From Amblyornis subalaris (taxonomy: Eukaryota > Chordata > Aves > Passeriformes > Ptilonorhynchidae), in assembly GCA_018881555.1 (NCBI GenBank), contig JACAXG010000165.1:678479-742478 (forward strand): a stretch of 64,000 bases of DNA. The letters are read 5' to 3'. The translations under genes were made by a program, and so were the position numbers. Below are positions 11,799 to 25,100 of the stretch, one piece after another. Within the stretch, counting starts at the first letter, position 1. Each line of letters begins with the position of its first letter. The notes below the pieces were generated by a model. It saw only the letters and a list, made by a program, of their open reading frames with translations, searched no databases and was not told where the DNA came from.

Positions 11799-14538
11799 AT
11801 TGCTCTCTTGGCAAGCCATGGAGATGGGCTGGCGGTTGCTGTGCTTTAAAGCACCAGCTTAAAATTTTTCTCTTTTATTTAGAGGAGGGGGAAAAAAAGA
11901 AGGTAGGAGAAAGGGTTTCCTGTGTGCAAAAAGGGGGTATAAATAAGATAGCGTGACAAGTATCTGTGGTCTTCTTACTTTCCCTTGCCTGATCTCCCCA
12001 AGTGATGGCTCTCATCTCATTGCAGAAGTGCATTGTGTCCTCTTGAGAAGAGGGGCTGGCAAACATGGGTTTGACCCAGACTGCAAGGTGAGAATCCTTT
12101 CAAGGGAACCTTCTCCCAAAATTACCAAGGTGAATGGGCTTGGAAGGGGCTGGCCACGTGCAGCAGAAGACTGGGGTCTGCAGACCCATGGAGGTTGCTG
12201 GCATCAGCCCTGGAACAGGGGGAAGAGCCGTGTTGGAGGGAGCTGACCATTGTGCCCAGCTCTCCTGAGCTGGGGTGTGAGGAGTAGAAGGGTGGAGGAG
12301 GTGAAGAAGCACTTACTCGTTGCTACTGGCCATTCTGGGGGTCCTGCCTGTTGCTGCAGGGGTAACTTGGTCAAGTCCCTTCACTGGGCTGGGTTTTGCC
12401 AGCGTTGGAGAGCAGGGACGGGGCCCGAGGCAGACTATGGCACGTGTCCACATGTGTGTGCTTCTGTGCTGCCATCTCAGCCTTTGCTGCAGCCCCACTG
12501 GCCAAGCCCAGGGTCACTGAATGCTGGCTTTGCTCACTTGTTTTTCCATCTCTGATCTCTCCTGGCTCTTGCCTGTCACTGACTCTTCTCTCTGTGAGCC
12601 TGGGGTCCCCCTTCCATCTTGTCCTCAGCTTCCTGCTTTCTCTGCTGCACACTGCTGTCCCCTTACCTCAGGAAAGAGTGCATTATACCAAATCTCTGTC
12701 TTCCCCTTGCATGTGCTATCTGCAATTTGGATTTTGCATGTATTAAGTGGAACTGAATCCCTCAGGGATGCTCTAGCCTCTCATCCTTTCCCGAAAACCT
12801 TTTTCCTGTGGAAGCATAAACCTTGAACATTGTCCCCACTGCACAGCCATCCCCTGCTCTCCCAGCCCCATGCACTGCTCTGGCTGCCCCCCCTCAGCCC
12901 TGACCCACAGCCCCCTCCCCTCCCTCAGCTCCGGGCCCCACTGCCTGAAAGGCTGTCAATCAGGCTGAATTGTCTGGTGGTTTTGTGATGTGGAAAGACT
13001 CCCACCAAGGAGTCAAGGGCCAGGCTGAGACCTTTAAACTCGATCCCATTTGTGTCTTAAATCAAACAGGAATCCGGGTCCTGGGATGGAGGGGGAGGTT
13101 TAAGGGGATGCAGAGGCTCAAAAGCCTCCACTGCCCCCCCCCCCCGAGTTTTCCTGGAGCCCTTTCCCCACCTGCACTATGTGGAGCAGGGAATGTGCCC
13201 ATGGCCCTGGAGTTTAGGGCTTGTTTCCCTCTGTAGCCCTCTGCTCTGGGGGTTGGCAGCAGTGCTTCCTTTAGTCCTGGCCCTTTCTCTGCCTGGGGTA
13301 TATGGCAGAGGTGGTTCTCTGCGATGGACCAGAGCAAGGGTTGGGGAATGTGCTGGGAAGTGGAGACTGTCCTAGGGAAGGGAAGGTTTCTGGGATCTGC
13401 TGTTGGAGGCATAAGTGGCTTTGGAGGTGGGCAGAGCTCACCAACATCTCTGTTCTCACCAGTTTGTGGTGGCTGCTGCTGCTGCATGGGAGGATGTGGG
13501 TGCGGAGGACAGAGCAGAGAGACTGATATTCTGCAGGTGGTTGCAAGGTTAAAAGCAATGTTTTAGTCTCCTCCCAAGACTCCATAGGCAAGCTTGACCT
13601 TCCTGGACTGTTGTCACTGGAAAGGGGAGAGTGCCCTGGTGCCCCTCCCCAGTGTGCCTGTGTCTCGGTGACTTGAATCACACCGTGCCTGCTGGTGCCC
13701 ATAGAGAGGGAACAAAACCAAAACAAGACGTCCCAAATTCCCTATTTACTGACAGAACAGGGCATCAGGGCAGGCAAGGCAGCTTAAACACCCTCTGCTT
13801 GTCCTAACTGTGTGTAAAGAAGGGCTCAGCCTGCAGAAGGAAGATCATCTTAAATGGCAGGTTGGAATTTCTGCTTTTATCTCTAGAAGGGGTTTGACAG
13901 CAGCAGAGCTAGAGCTGCCCTGGAGTTGAGCCCCATTCTATCTCACAGGGTTTGCTGGGGGCCCTTGACCTGGGGCTGCTGGAGAGCAGGGCTGGGTGGG
14001 GAACCAGCTTTCCCAGCTCAATTCATGGCTTTCTCTGCCTGCTTGTGAGCAAAGAGTTTGCTATTCTTTTTTTTCTTCCAACTTCTTTCCGAAGTCCACA
14101 TAGGTCAGAGATTTCATTTTGTCTTCCCGAGGGAAAGTTGGAAATCTCTCTTCCCCTGACCGTGCCGTGTTTTCAGGAGAAGCCTGGAGCTGCCTTAAGA
14201 CATGTACAAGCTCAGAAATGCAGTGGCTGTGTTTATTTTTTGTGTTCTGGGCAAAGTCAGAGCTGCTGCCGGTGCTAAGTAAATACAGAACTACCCTCAT
14301 GAGTGACTGCATTAGCCAGGGCCATACTTGCTGCCTGCATGAAACCAGATGGATCTATCTGGGGACTGGAACAGCAGCTTTCTTGTGACTAGCAAAGGCA
14401 GAGCCACTGGCATTTGGATTACCAGCTCTCCTGTGCTTTTAACAGAGTGCCAATGTTTGACAAAACCATTAAGTTAAATTAAGCCCTACGTGTTTCAAAT
14501 GGATTCTGAGACTTCTGGCTGACTCATTAGCAGAGCTG
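11799..14538. other. Noncoding unique sequence with a C12 run
   Basis: No gene or known repeat is visible. Low-complexity content includes a C12 run at 13134-13145 and C-rich DNA at about 12840-12950. A 62-nt splice-flanked open segment at 12026-12087 was noted but is too weak to call. Confidence 0.55.
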
Positions 14539-14630
14539 TCTCTTCTCCCTTTCGTCTTTCTCTCCTTTTTTTTCCCCCCCCCACCTTTTCTTTTTCTCCC
14601 CCTCCTCCATTTAATTCCCTCTCTCTTACT
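14539..14630 (+). repeat. Polypyrimidine tract, about 90 bp
   Basis: An almost unbroken C/T stretch including T8 and C9 runs; the minus strand is polypurine. No convincing AG-bounded exon follows, since the tract runs into 'ttactgctgacatttacaaccagc'-type sequence without a good frame. It is best described as low-complexity DNA. Confidence 0.7.
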
Positions 14631-16284
14631 GCTGACATTTACAACCAGCATGCTGAGACTCGAGGAGAGCCCTGGCGTGGAGATGGCACTGCTGTGAGCT
14701 CAGAGGTGCCCGGTCCCGCGGCGGTGGGCAGGGAGGATGTTTGGAGGGTGTGTGCTTGAGGCAAGCCCCGGGTCCCACGGAGCCTGCGTATGGGTTGGCC
14801 AGGGATGCTCCGGTCCCTGCAGAGCCCGCGGCCGCTCTGCTCCTGCCCATTGCCAGCCTTATCTACGGCCCGGGTTGCTGCGTGGCTGGGCCACTTCCAG
14901 AGGAAAGAGAAGGATGCCCTGGGTTCCCAGGGGCTCGCAGGGACAGCAGGGAGCGTCGGTGGGAACAGGGGCAGCGGCAGCACGGTCTGTCCCAGTCACC
15001 TTGACTTGCCTCCGGCGAAAGTGAAGGACTTTAAAGAGGCACAGGGCGATGACCTTGTAAATGGATGCGTGACCCAAGTGCTTCCCTGTGGCGTCGGCTT
15101 CTTTGTGTCCCTGATACTGCTCTTCACGCCTGTGGGGAATCACTGGGGCTGGGGGGCGGTTGCTGGGGTCTCATTTGCACAGCTGCGTCTCCACCGTGCA
15201 AGCTCTGCTAGTCACCGGTGTGAGAAATGCTGTCAGCTTCCCGCCAGCCCTCTAACGCAGCTTTTCCTGGGGCAGCAGAGCCCCTGTGGGACCTCACTGT
15301 GGCTACTGGTGGAGCTGTTGCCGCCCTGCAGCGTGTTTGAGGGGTGGACTGCGGATTTGAAGAGGGTGAGGAGAAAGCACAAGAAAGCACCTGCGCCACT
15401 GGGATTTGGAGGAATGGATGGCCTCTGCGTGAGGACCAAAGGCAGCTGCATCACTGCAGCTGTGCTGGGGTTTGAGTGGTGTCAGGAAAGAGGGAGAGTG
15501 GTGGCATGGGGTGGCCTTAAAGGCCAGGGATAGAAAAGCACTGAATAATATTGGGGTGAAGGTTTTCCAAGCAGTAAACGTGCTGAGGGGGATCTGATGG
15601 AGCTCATGGATTAGGAAGAAAATACAGCAGCTGGATGGTGGACCAAAGCTGGAAATGGCTATCTGCTGGTGTCTGAGGCTTGCAGTACTCTGCTGTGCTG
15701 CTCTGCAGTCCTGGTCCATGGAAGCATACTGTGCCAAGTGCCGTACTGGCAGACAACATCCCAGATAGAGGCTCCTGTTCCTCTGCCTGAAAGCTTCAGA
15801 ATATCAGTTGCAGATGATGTGGGGACTGCAAGCTTTGGAGAATCTGGTCTGCACTGCTGGAACAGCCTTCCCGCTGAGCAGGTCGCTGCTCTTTGCACTG
15901 AAATGCCCTCCAGCCCCTCTGCTCCTGTGCACCTCTTGCCCCTGGGCCTTCGCTGCCTTGGCCCCATGTTTATCAGGTCACTCCGAGATGTGGCCTCTTG
16001 ACGCACACGATCTCCCCTCTTGCTCTTCCTGTCACAGATTGTCTGGAGAGGAGCCAGGAGCTGCATGAGGGGAGCTCTCAGCAGATCGACATGATTTGGT
16101 CTCGGGTGTGCAAAGGCGGAGCGTTAACCCGTGTGAAGCACATCTGGGTGAAGGCTTGGGGGAGCGTCAGCGCCGCGCAGGCTGCTCCCATCGACAGCCA
16201 GGACATGGTGCCCGTCACCATATCTTCCTGCTGTGGGCACGGCCCCCACCCCCCCATCAGTGTCTTGTTTCTCTGGGTGCTCTC
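14631..16284. other. GC-rich noncoding sequence with moderate CpG
   Basis: CpGs are enriched at about 14700-15060, but less than in the blocks near 47.8 and 58.0 kb. A 247-codon plus-strand frame at 14790-15533 and a 144-codon minus-strand frame at 15303-15737 overlap; neither resembles a known protein. No TATA box or consistent exon structure was found. Confidence 0.5.
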
Positions 16285-16475
16285 TCGTTATTTCCATGTT
16301 CATTAATGCTGATACGCTCAATTGCATCAGCTCGTTTCGAGGGACCAAGCGCAATCCTGTGCCTTCATTTGCATCCCCGCTGCCTAGCTGTTGCCCAGGC
16401 AATGCCAGGTGCTTTGACATCATTACCCAGCCAACTGGCATCCTCTCTGCCCCATTAACCTTCCTGTAATTGACT
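16285..16475. promoter_or_regulatory. Candidate conserved noncoding element with octamer
   Basis: An AT-biased island between GC-rich flanks. It contains a CATTAATGC word, a perfect octamer ATTTGCAT at 16367-16374, CCATTAACC and TGTAATTGAC, plus retained CpGs at about 16333-16350. No coding frame explains it; the 288-codon minus-strand frame crossing it (16124-16990) has no recognisable content. Confidence 0.28.
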
Positions 16476-19400
16476 TCAAATTGAACAGGGAAGGGAAGGG
16501 GAGGAGGGAAACTGCCTTGAAACGGCAACTGTTTGCACCACCATGGAGTAAGGCTCTTTGTTTTTTGAAGGGAAAACTGTGATAGTTGGTTGTGGGTACA
16601 ACCAAATTTGGGAAAGGTTTCTTGTCTGTTAGGAAGCTGTGCAATTTGTTTTGGTTTGCAGAGTTTCCCCACCATCATCTCCTGGGGGAATGTGATATCG
16701 AAACTCCCTGGGGTGGTTGTGGACAGGGTAACTCGAGGGGTTTGTGGAGGAGAAGAATGGTGTTGGAGACGCTGGGAGCAGTGGGTCTGTGCAGCCCAGG
16801 GAAGGGAAGGTGAAGCAGAATGCTGGGGAGTGTCATGGCAATCTTGAGCCTCTTGATGGGTAGGGAGAGGCTGGAGATGGAGTTGGTTTTGGAAGCACCA
16901 AGGGACAGGGCAGCAGACCACAGCCCAGTTTGGGGCATCTGATTGCCCGTCAGGCGCTGAGAAGCATCTTGTCCCCATGTCAAACACCACAACTGGAATA
17001 GGAGATGGGAAGAAGTCCAGTCTTTGAGATGCTCAGCCCTGATGTGCAGCAGCCCCTGTTCCTGAGCTGGCTGGTCCTGTGCCACCTGCATGTCATTAGG
17101 GTTGAGATCTATCTGGGTCAGCCTACAATATTCTATAGCTTTGATCCTAAACCCATGCTGGTAACTAGAAAGATACTCTTTTTGCCCTTTCCTAAAACTT
17201 AAATGTTGAAATAGCATAAAGTTTCCCTGTAGTTTTTCCCACTCAAAGGTAGAACTTGTTTTTGTCACATTTTCGTTTTGCCCCCTTTTGAGCCTAAGTC
17301 ACCCAAACAGATGCTACACTACAGAATCTCTACCACTGAATTGGCATCTTCTATCAACTTGAGTCAATTTTATTTATTCACCTTCTGCTTGCACAGCACT
17401 GCGGTCGCCAAGTCTTCCTGTGTTTGCTCATGACTTGTGCTGGATGTAATTCGTTAGGCTTAATTGAGCTGCCAGAGGAGAAGGGCAGTGCGAGAGTGGA
17501 TGGATGGAAACCCTGGCATCAGCTGCTTGATTGCCAAACCCAGCAGAACTGGTCCTGCTCCAGCAGAGCCCCCGAACAAGGCGGGTCTGCCCAAAGCAGG
17601 CAAGGGCTGAGCTTCCCTTGCAAGAGAGGAACTTCCCATGTGCTTCAAAGCTGGGGCAAAGAGGTGCAATACTTGAAGCTTCACTGCCTCTTACTAAGGC
17701 ATTCATTATTTACTAATATTATTGTTTTATTACTTATTACCTGTTACTTATTAGGAGCGGAGGTAATTCTGCACTGGGTTTTCAAACTTTTCGAAAGGCA
17801 GAGCTGAGGAACTTGGGGCAGGAGGGATTCCTTCAGGTCTAGGATTTCAGATGGCCCAATCCTACCTGTCTGGGATGGGCTGGTCCTTGCATGGCTTCAT
17901 CTCCTCATTCCCTGCAAGATGCAGGAGTCCACACCCAACCAAAGAAAACTCGGACTTTTTGTACAGAGCTTGAAGTGCTGCTGGGATGTGGTGATAGGAA
18001 AACTGCTCATCCCTTCCAAGACAGGAGGTCTTTATTTGGGGCAAACCCTGGGGCTGTCACCCCTAATTGCTATGTAATAGAAAAAGTCTGGTGGACTTTT
18101 CGTGCCGGGCAATCAGTGGCACTTGGTGGTGGTGGGTTTGCACCGGGGTCTGACTGTCAGCTGGGAGAGGGTGTTTGAACATTTGGTTGTCACAGTGGTT
18201 GGAGGCAGGTCAGAGATGGAGGAAATGAAGTATTAAGAGATCTCTGGGCTAGAGCTTGCAGCTCGAGCTGGAAGTGGTATGACTGTGTCCTCAGCAGCTC
18301 TCTCGGGGAGCTCAGAACCCTCATATTGCACTTGCAGTCAATGAACCGGGGTGCGAGGGGCACAGCTCTGCCTCTGTTTCCCCTAGAGCTAACAGAGCTT
18401 AGTATCAATTAGCGCTTAATTTGTAATTAATAACTTGCTGTCTCTTTTCTAAATGGCTTGCAGAGGGGCCTGACACAGGAGGCTCACACAGCCTGCAACG
18501 TGCTGTCATCACCTGCTGAGGAGCATCCTGAGATGTGGGGACTGGCTTTGGACATGGATGTTTTTAGAAAACAGGGAAACAGCCCTGCCAGGGGTTTGGG
18601 ATGCAGTCTGTCCTGGAGATGATTCTGGGGCCTCAGAACGCTAACACTTTTCTGTCTTTCCGTCTAGGAGAGCTGGCTGATAATCCCGGGGCAAATGTTG
18701 TTTTGGCCCGTGGCATCACCGTGCAGGGATCAGCCCACCTCAGTGTCCCCCCTCGCTTGTGATCCTGCCGTGGCAGCCACCCCAGCAGTGCTGGGGGCTG
18801 CCCGTGTGTCTGGCGGGTGCTGCGAGGGGCTGGCAGGGCCATCGCCTCCCCCTGCGTGCGGGAGCTCCTCCAGCAGCACCGCCTGCGAGTGTCCCAGCCC
18901 AGCTCGGGATCTTCCTCTCCGGGGCTGGCATATGTCACCTTCCTCGCCGTTCTTGGTGGGTTTCCCTTCCCTGTCCATATGGATGGGGGTGTGGGGACTC
19001 CAGCCTGCTGAGTGCCTTTTGCACAGGTCCCTGCGGTGTAGATATTGGGGCTGCCTTGCCAAAAGAGGCAGCGAGTGAAGAGACAGCAGAGATCCAATCA
19101 ACCCAGGGCCACCCAGCAGGGATGAACTTGCCCTTCCTTGCACCCTGGGGCGGTCTGCTAGCTTTGACTGTTTACGATGTTGCTCTCCAAGTAGTCTTCC
19201 TGGTTCTGTCCTGCAGGGAAGAGCTTGATGTGATGATGATGATCCCTTTTCTTCCCAATCCCCATTCTGCTCCGTCCTTCTCTGGCATGCACACTCCATG
19301 TAAGTGGTCCAGAGGACTCCTGCCTTGTGTCTTGCTCCCAGGCCTCGTACCATCTGTCTCTCTAATTTTTCTTGGTGCCTGTACTGATTTTAGGACAGAA

Positions 19401-19784
19401 GAGCTGTCTTTCTTTTTCTTTAGCGCTTATTCCTGAACGACGGGTTGCTGTTTCGTTCTCTCAGAACTCAAAAAAGGTGTCTGTGTACCAGGAGAAAAAA
19501 AGATCTTCTACGCTTCCCCAGGCAGAGGAGATGGCACAGAAAATGCAAAGTGGATGTGTGCAGCTGTGGGAACCACTGGAAAACAATGGCAGGATGTCAG
19601 TGCTGGGGGATGCTCTGCATGTCCCAGGCTGAGTGGGAGACACTGGTGTCTGAGGGACAGACGTTCTTATGTCACTCCAGCCTTGCCTTCCCTGTGTGAG
19701 TGATGTAACTGGGATTGAGTTGTTTGTATTTTTTCCATTTCGAGGCTTCTCAATGCTCAGCTGTTTGAGCCAAATGTTCCCTTA
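16476..19784. other. Noncoding unique sequence, nothing recognised
   Basis: Unique DNA with AT-rich patches at about 17200-17400 and 17700-17760, the latter a run of TTATTA-like words. Overlapping chance frames at 18633-19436 reach 225 codons on plus and 207 on minus. No interspersed repeat or RNA gene was seen. Confidence 0.55.
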
Positions 19785-20020
19785 GCATTTGAGGCGCTCT
19801 GTGGAGGGAGAGATTTGCATTTGAGTTGTTTGGCATTCATTTGCTGTCCAGTGGGTCTCCTGTCTGGAAAGGTCTGCAGTCGGGTCAGAAGCTGAGTTAA
19901 TTTGCCCTGCAAGGCAGGCACACTTTGTTTTGCATGCTGGTTTCTTGCAGAAATCCCATTTGAGGTATTTGTTCTCTTCTCTTAGTGAAGCTGTGTTAGG
20001 AGCCATGGCAGCCTCCCTGC
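19785..20020. promoter_or_regulatory. Candidate conserved noncoding element with octamer
   Basis: The island contains ATTTGCAT at 19813-19820, two further TTGCAT/CATTTGC words, and GAGTTAATTTG. It lies between GC-richer segments and no gene is near. The call is from composition and motif clustering only. Confidence 0.22.
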
Positions 20021-21079
20021 AAGGACGGGAATAGAGAGCTAGCCTGAAAGGTGCAAATTAAACCTGTGCTCACATAAAAACTGCTATTGCACTGTTAATG
20101 TGGGCCCTCCTCCAGAGTTTTGATGCTTTTTGCTTGCACAGTCCTCTGGGAAGTAAAGCAGGCCCCAGAGTTCAGTTTGCAGCTAGGCTGGATGAAACAC
20201 TTCTAAAATTCAGGGGGAAAGTGCCAGAGGGTCTTTAACTCTCATTTGGGTCAGCTCATGAAATGATCAGACAGGGCAGGCATTTTGGTACAGCTTTCCT
20301 ACATGGAAGGAGACTCGGGAAGAGCAGCTGTGTCCAAGGGGCTGTGGTGCTGCAGGAAATAGGGGAGAGTGTAGGGATGTGGCCACTGCTTAAGCTGGAG
20401 GTGTTTGGTTTGGAAGTCGATTATCCAAAACCTTTGTTCTTCCCTACCTGGGTGCCAGACTTGGGACCTGTGTGGGTCATCTCCCATGTCTCCTGACAGA
20501 TATGTCTTTCTGGGGTTGCTCCAGAGCCCACTGCCAGCTCCCAGCAGGGTGTGTTTGCATCCTGGGTGGCTGTCACCACTGACAGCCCTAGGACCATGGG
20601 GTGCAGCAGGAAGAGCCCCAGTTGGCTGGGGTAGAGGTACCCCAAAAACATTAGTCTCTAGGGTAGGCAGCTCCATCTTCAAGTCTGGAGGAGATTAAAC
20701 CCAGGAGAGGCAATAAACCTTTTTGCTGTTAGGAGGCTCTTGGTGACTTGTCACAACTCTGTGCGTTGGAGATGCTGTTTGCACAGTCCCCAACTCATCC
20801 CAGCCTGGGGCTGCTGCTGAGGCCTCAAACACACCTTTTTCATGCCCTGCAGCAACGTTGTCAGGGCTTTGACAGGTAGGAAGCGATCGGGGTGGAGTGG
20901 TATCAGCACCTGAGCTTTCCTTCACCTCCCCTTGCGCCCTGACCAGCCCAGGAGGGAGCTGGGAGAGACACCCCTCAGTGATGACAGTGCGGTGCCATCC
21001 ATGGAAGGTCTGGTGCCAGTGGAGAGCTGGCTGTGGGCTGCAAAGGGTTAAAGAGACATTGACAGTAAACAGGAAGAGA
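20021..21079. other. Noncoding unique sequence, nothing recognised
   Basis: Mixed composition with no identifiable repeat, exon or RNA gene. Confidence 0.55.
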
Positions 21080-21230
21080 GGACAAAGCAAGTCTGCTGTA
21101 ATTATGTAGCATTTATTATTAATACGCTGGAATTGCTGGAAGCAGCCTCTGTAATGTGAATACTGATACAGAGGTTCAGAAGACAATTTAGCTCATCTGT
21201 CTGTTTATTAGTTCCCTCAGCTCTGGCAGG
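21080..21230. promoter_or_regulatory. Candidate conserved noncoding element
   Basis: An AT-rich core with TGTAATTATG, TTATTATTAATACG, GTAATG and CAATTTAG words at about 21098-21195, ending in GC-richer DNA. Dense homeodomain-type cores with no coding frame suggest regulatory DNA. Conservation was not testable here. Confidence 0.25.
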
Positions 21231-21859
21231 CAGGGACCTAAAGCCTTGTTTGCTACTGCCTTGTTGCGCTGTCTCCTGTTGCCCCCAAACTCCTTGCTGT
21301 TTCCATAAAGAAACCTGGTTTTGTTCATCTTCTGTCCAGGTGCTGCAGCAATGCCTGGGCATGATCCTGGACAGCCAGATAGGCTTTCACCCTTGACCTG
21401 AGCAGTCCTGTTTGCCAGACGTGGCCCAAACCCTGGCACTGGGCTGGGCAGAGCCATTGCCTTTCTGAGAGCAGCACGGCCGCACGGCTGATGCTGGAGT
21501 GGGATGTCCCAGCTCCCAGGCCACAGAGCTGTGCATCCTCAGGGCAGCAGTAAGACCACATTGCACAGGCTGCTGCAGGTTGGGGCCCAGAGTTCACGAC
21601 AGGGTTGTAACGAGGGGAGAGGGCAGACGAGCTTTAGGAAGCTGCCTCGGAAGTAATTAGGAAGCTGGCTAGGAAATAATTAAGGGCTGCTGGGGTGGAG
21701 AGAGCAAGAAGAAGTTAAACCCACTGTCAGGGGTTGCAACAAGTTTCCTTCTTCTTCTGTGGCTCGGTAGGATTTGTCATTCTAGCTTCTGTCCAAATTT
21801 CTGAGCTTCAGCCTGGGTTTTTTCTGCATATCCTGAGCATATAGGACATCCATTCCCTT
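21231..21859. other. Noncoding unique sequence with a diverged 22-bp duplication
   Basis: Two imperfect copies of a 'ttaggaagctg...ggaa-taatt' unit lie side by side at about 21634-21680. Nothing else is recognisable. Confidence 0.5.
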
Positions 21860-22130
21860 ATGTATTATACAGTAGTTTAAAGAGGATTAAGACAATAGCT
21901 AATCTAAATGATGAATGATGTAGATTGCTCAGCCTCTGAGCCACCGGGGTTTTTCTTGCACACAGATTAGTCAGCTCAGTAGCTAAATATTGGGGCAAAC
22001 AGTATAAATCCATACACATAAGCCTCTCTGGCTTGAATAGGATAGAAGGATTTCAAAATGGGCTTCGACACCGCTCTGTGTCTTGCCACGGCGTCTGCGG
22101 CCGCCTCGCTGACACGACGGATGGGGAAGG
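21860..22130. promoter_or_regulatory. Candidate conserved noncoding element
   Basis: AT-biased sequence with TAATCT, AAATGATGAATGATG, AGATTAGTCAG and CTAAATATTGG words grades at the right into CpG-containing sequence at about 22065-22130. A graded AT-to-CpG island like this can be an enhancer or a distal promoter. No exon is defined. Confidence 0.25.
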
Positions 22131-25100
22131 AGGCTCGATGGCTGCTGATGCACAGCCCAGGTGGCCGAGGAAATACAGCATCCAGTGCTGCTGGGTCGAT
22201 GCTGCTATCAGATATGGATGGTGGCAGGAGAGGGAAGGGATCGATGCTGCTCACCTCCCTGCCACTGGAGCCGGCTGTGTGCTGGCTGAGCCAGGGGAGG
22301 CTGATCCAGGCTCGGAGAGAGCAGCCTGCAGAGGGATAGCCCGTGGGGTTTTGCTGGCATGAATGGGCTGGTGTGGCTGGTACCTGCCCTCTGTCCCGGC
22401 GTCAGTGCTGGGATGGTGCTGGCAGCCCCCAGGGAGCGTGACCTGTAGCGGAGAGCTTGTACTAGCGCGGGACTGACAGCAGCTTTTTCTTAAGCTCTGA
22501 AGCAGAAGGATTTAAATCTTTTATTTATATGTCTGGTCGAGTCTGTCAGAGTTGTGTCAAATATTTTTGACAAGCAAAAATGGCATTTGCTTCAGCTTAA
22601 TGAAAAATGATTTTTATTTTTTTCCCCCCCCAGGAACTAAAGGAATTGTAGTTTCAATTGCAGACCCAAAAGCTCCTCAGGAAAAAAAAACCCAACACGT
22701 CACGAAACAAAACCTAAAACCTTCTGATCATTGTGAGAGCTGGCTGTTAGAAGAGGCTCTGGGTTGATGTTTTGGGTCTGTGTAAAATGAGGGTCTGGAG
22801 AGCATTCAATCATATGGTATCTCCTTTTATGAAGCTTTCTGGGCATATTATTCTAATGACGTTTAATGGCACTGATTTCTTCATCTTAACTGAGCGGGTC
22901 TTTTCCCAGTCCCACATCAGTTTAATTTGTTCTCCTTATGAGAAGTATGAGAGCTGGGACTGGCTTGACTTGGCACAGAAGGGGAGCCGTGTTGGTGGTT
23001 GTCTCATCCCTCCTGGTGGGGCTGCGTCTGGCTGTGTAAGGCTGAGGGTTGTGTTGAGGCAAAGCTTGCATCGGGACAGCACTTGTCAGAAGACCTGTTC
23101 TCGAATTTTCCCTGCTCCTCTGGAAATCATTTGTTTTCTGTTGTTTAGTAAGAAGCAGTGTGAACATTATGGTTTGGCCAATACAGTGTGTCTAGCCCGA
23201 GGTCCTGTGGCTAAGTCCTGCCTCCTCCTTCTTCCCAGGCTGAAAAGCCTTGGTGTGCTTGGTATGCCCTGATGTTTTGGTTCCCTTCCCCTGTGTCTCT
23301 TGCTGCCCCACTACTCCCTTTCTCTGGACCAGAGCTGTGTGTGGTCACAAGTGACAGTCTCCTAGTGGACTTGCACAGTGACAGTGACAACATGGTCTGG
23401 TTTGGGGCAGAGGAGTGATGGACCCTGTGGCATAGGTCATCTGCGTGCAGGACATGGGTACAAGCTCTGCTCAGGAATGCAGGGTGGCTCTGTGTATGGA
23501 TTTTATCTGGTCTCCTCATTGAATGAGATCTGGCTTATTAAAATTCAGTCTGGGTCATGGTTGACTAGGGAAAAACTCTGGGTGCCGCAGCTGGAGCTCT
23601 GCATTGATCCCTCCTGCTGCCTGGGTAGTGGGAGGCAGAGGATGCTGCAAGCGTAGGAAAAAGGCCATGTGTCCCCCACACCCCCTTTCCCCTTCCTTCC
23701 TGAGTTTCAGGCAAGGCTGGCTTTGCCTACGCCCTCCTCTTTGGGCACTGATCTCCCTTCTCCATAACCCAGTCCAGTGCTTGGTAAGAGGGACCCTTCC
23801 TTGAGTGCCAGCTGGGAGGAGGGCAGGGCAGTGGGATCAGCTGCCAAACACTCGCTGCTCATCCCGCAGCTGAAGGGTTTGTCTGTGCATCCTGACTCGG
23901 GATCAGCCTGTGTCACAGCCCGGTTCCCTGCCGTGCGCTGTGTCCCCCGGGAGCTGTCAGGAGCCTGCTGGAGCCATGCGGTAACACGGGTCTCGCGGAG
24001 GCAAGCAAGGTCAGATGTCTGCTCAGAAATGAGATTGGCAATGATGCCACCGGTGCTGACAAATGGCCTGTCATTAATCTCTGACTCATGGCAGCGGAGA
24101 GGGCAGCGGTGGAAGAAACCCATGAGGTCACTGGCAGCCTCTCTCCCTGGGGAGCCGCACGCAGCTTCCACCCTGAACCTTTCTGCATGGGGTGGGTGCA
24201 CATCCCCGGGGATGGGATGGGCGTTCTCTTCCTACAGGCCTGTCCTGAGTGTTTGTGTTTGTGTGCAAGTGCATGGCACAGCTCCAGGCAAGCTCCAGTC
24301 AAGCCCCATAGCTCCTGGGAACTGGCACGACCGTGCAGTCCCTGTGGGGACTGGATTTTGGCTTGTAGCATAACTCCAGCTCGGCAGTGGTGCAAGCAGG
24401 ATGAGGGTTGAAACAAAGCTTGTGTTACCAGAGTGTTGCAATACCATCGTGATACACGAGGTGCTGTGCTGCTGGGAGGTGCTGCAGGGAGCTGGGGGAG
24501 ATCACACTGGGATGCTCAAACCCTGGCTCTGCTCCCTCGTCCTGGGGCATCACCTGGGGCTGGGTCTGCAGGGTGCTCAGCTCTCTGGCAGAACAGCCTT
24601 CCTTCCTCTCCTGCTCTTTGAGTCTCTTTCCACACTTTTTTTAGAAAGGAGGTCTTTCCTCAGTTGCAAAATACTCCTTGGAGGTTGCAGCCAAAACAGA
24701 CAGGACTTCTGTGGTAGTGGACACTGGTGGAAATGCTGTACTCCCTGCTGAGCCATGCTGGTGAGCTGCACAGGCCTGAGCTGCCCTTCGGGGGTGCTGC
24801 TGATGCTACAAGTACAACCTTTGCCTATGTGCAGGGGACAAGTGATTTTCTCCTCTGTATTATCTGGGGGTTCTTTTAGGAGGAAAGAAAACATGGTTAC
24901 TCCAGCTCTGACTCACTCCAGATGCTTGAACCTCTTGGCTTGCACTGAGGAGCTGATGGGCAGCAGCAGACAGGGGCATGTGGGATTGGGATTTCTGTGC
25001 CTGGAAGGGCAGAGGAGAAGGATGCACTGATGGGGATGAGGAGGTGCTGATTTTGGAATGGGAGGGCTGCCACCACCCCTGGCTGCTGCAGCAGTGCCAC

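Noticed and set aside
12026..12087. 62-nt splice-flanked open segment
   Set aside because: Acceptor and donor are adequate, but splice-site pairs like this are common by chance in 64 kb; no partner exon or recognisable peptide was found.
16124..16990. 288-codon minus-strand frame
   Set aside because: No recognisable protein, no splice logic, and it runs through an AT-biased island that looks regulatory. It is most likely chance.
22635..22766. Acceptor followed by a frame open to a stop, possible terminal exon
   Set aside because: The acceptor is strong but the peptide is Lys/Gln-rich because of an A-run, and no polyadenylation signal or upstream exon was linked to it.
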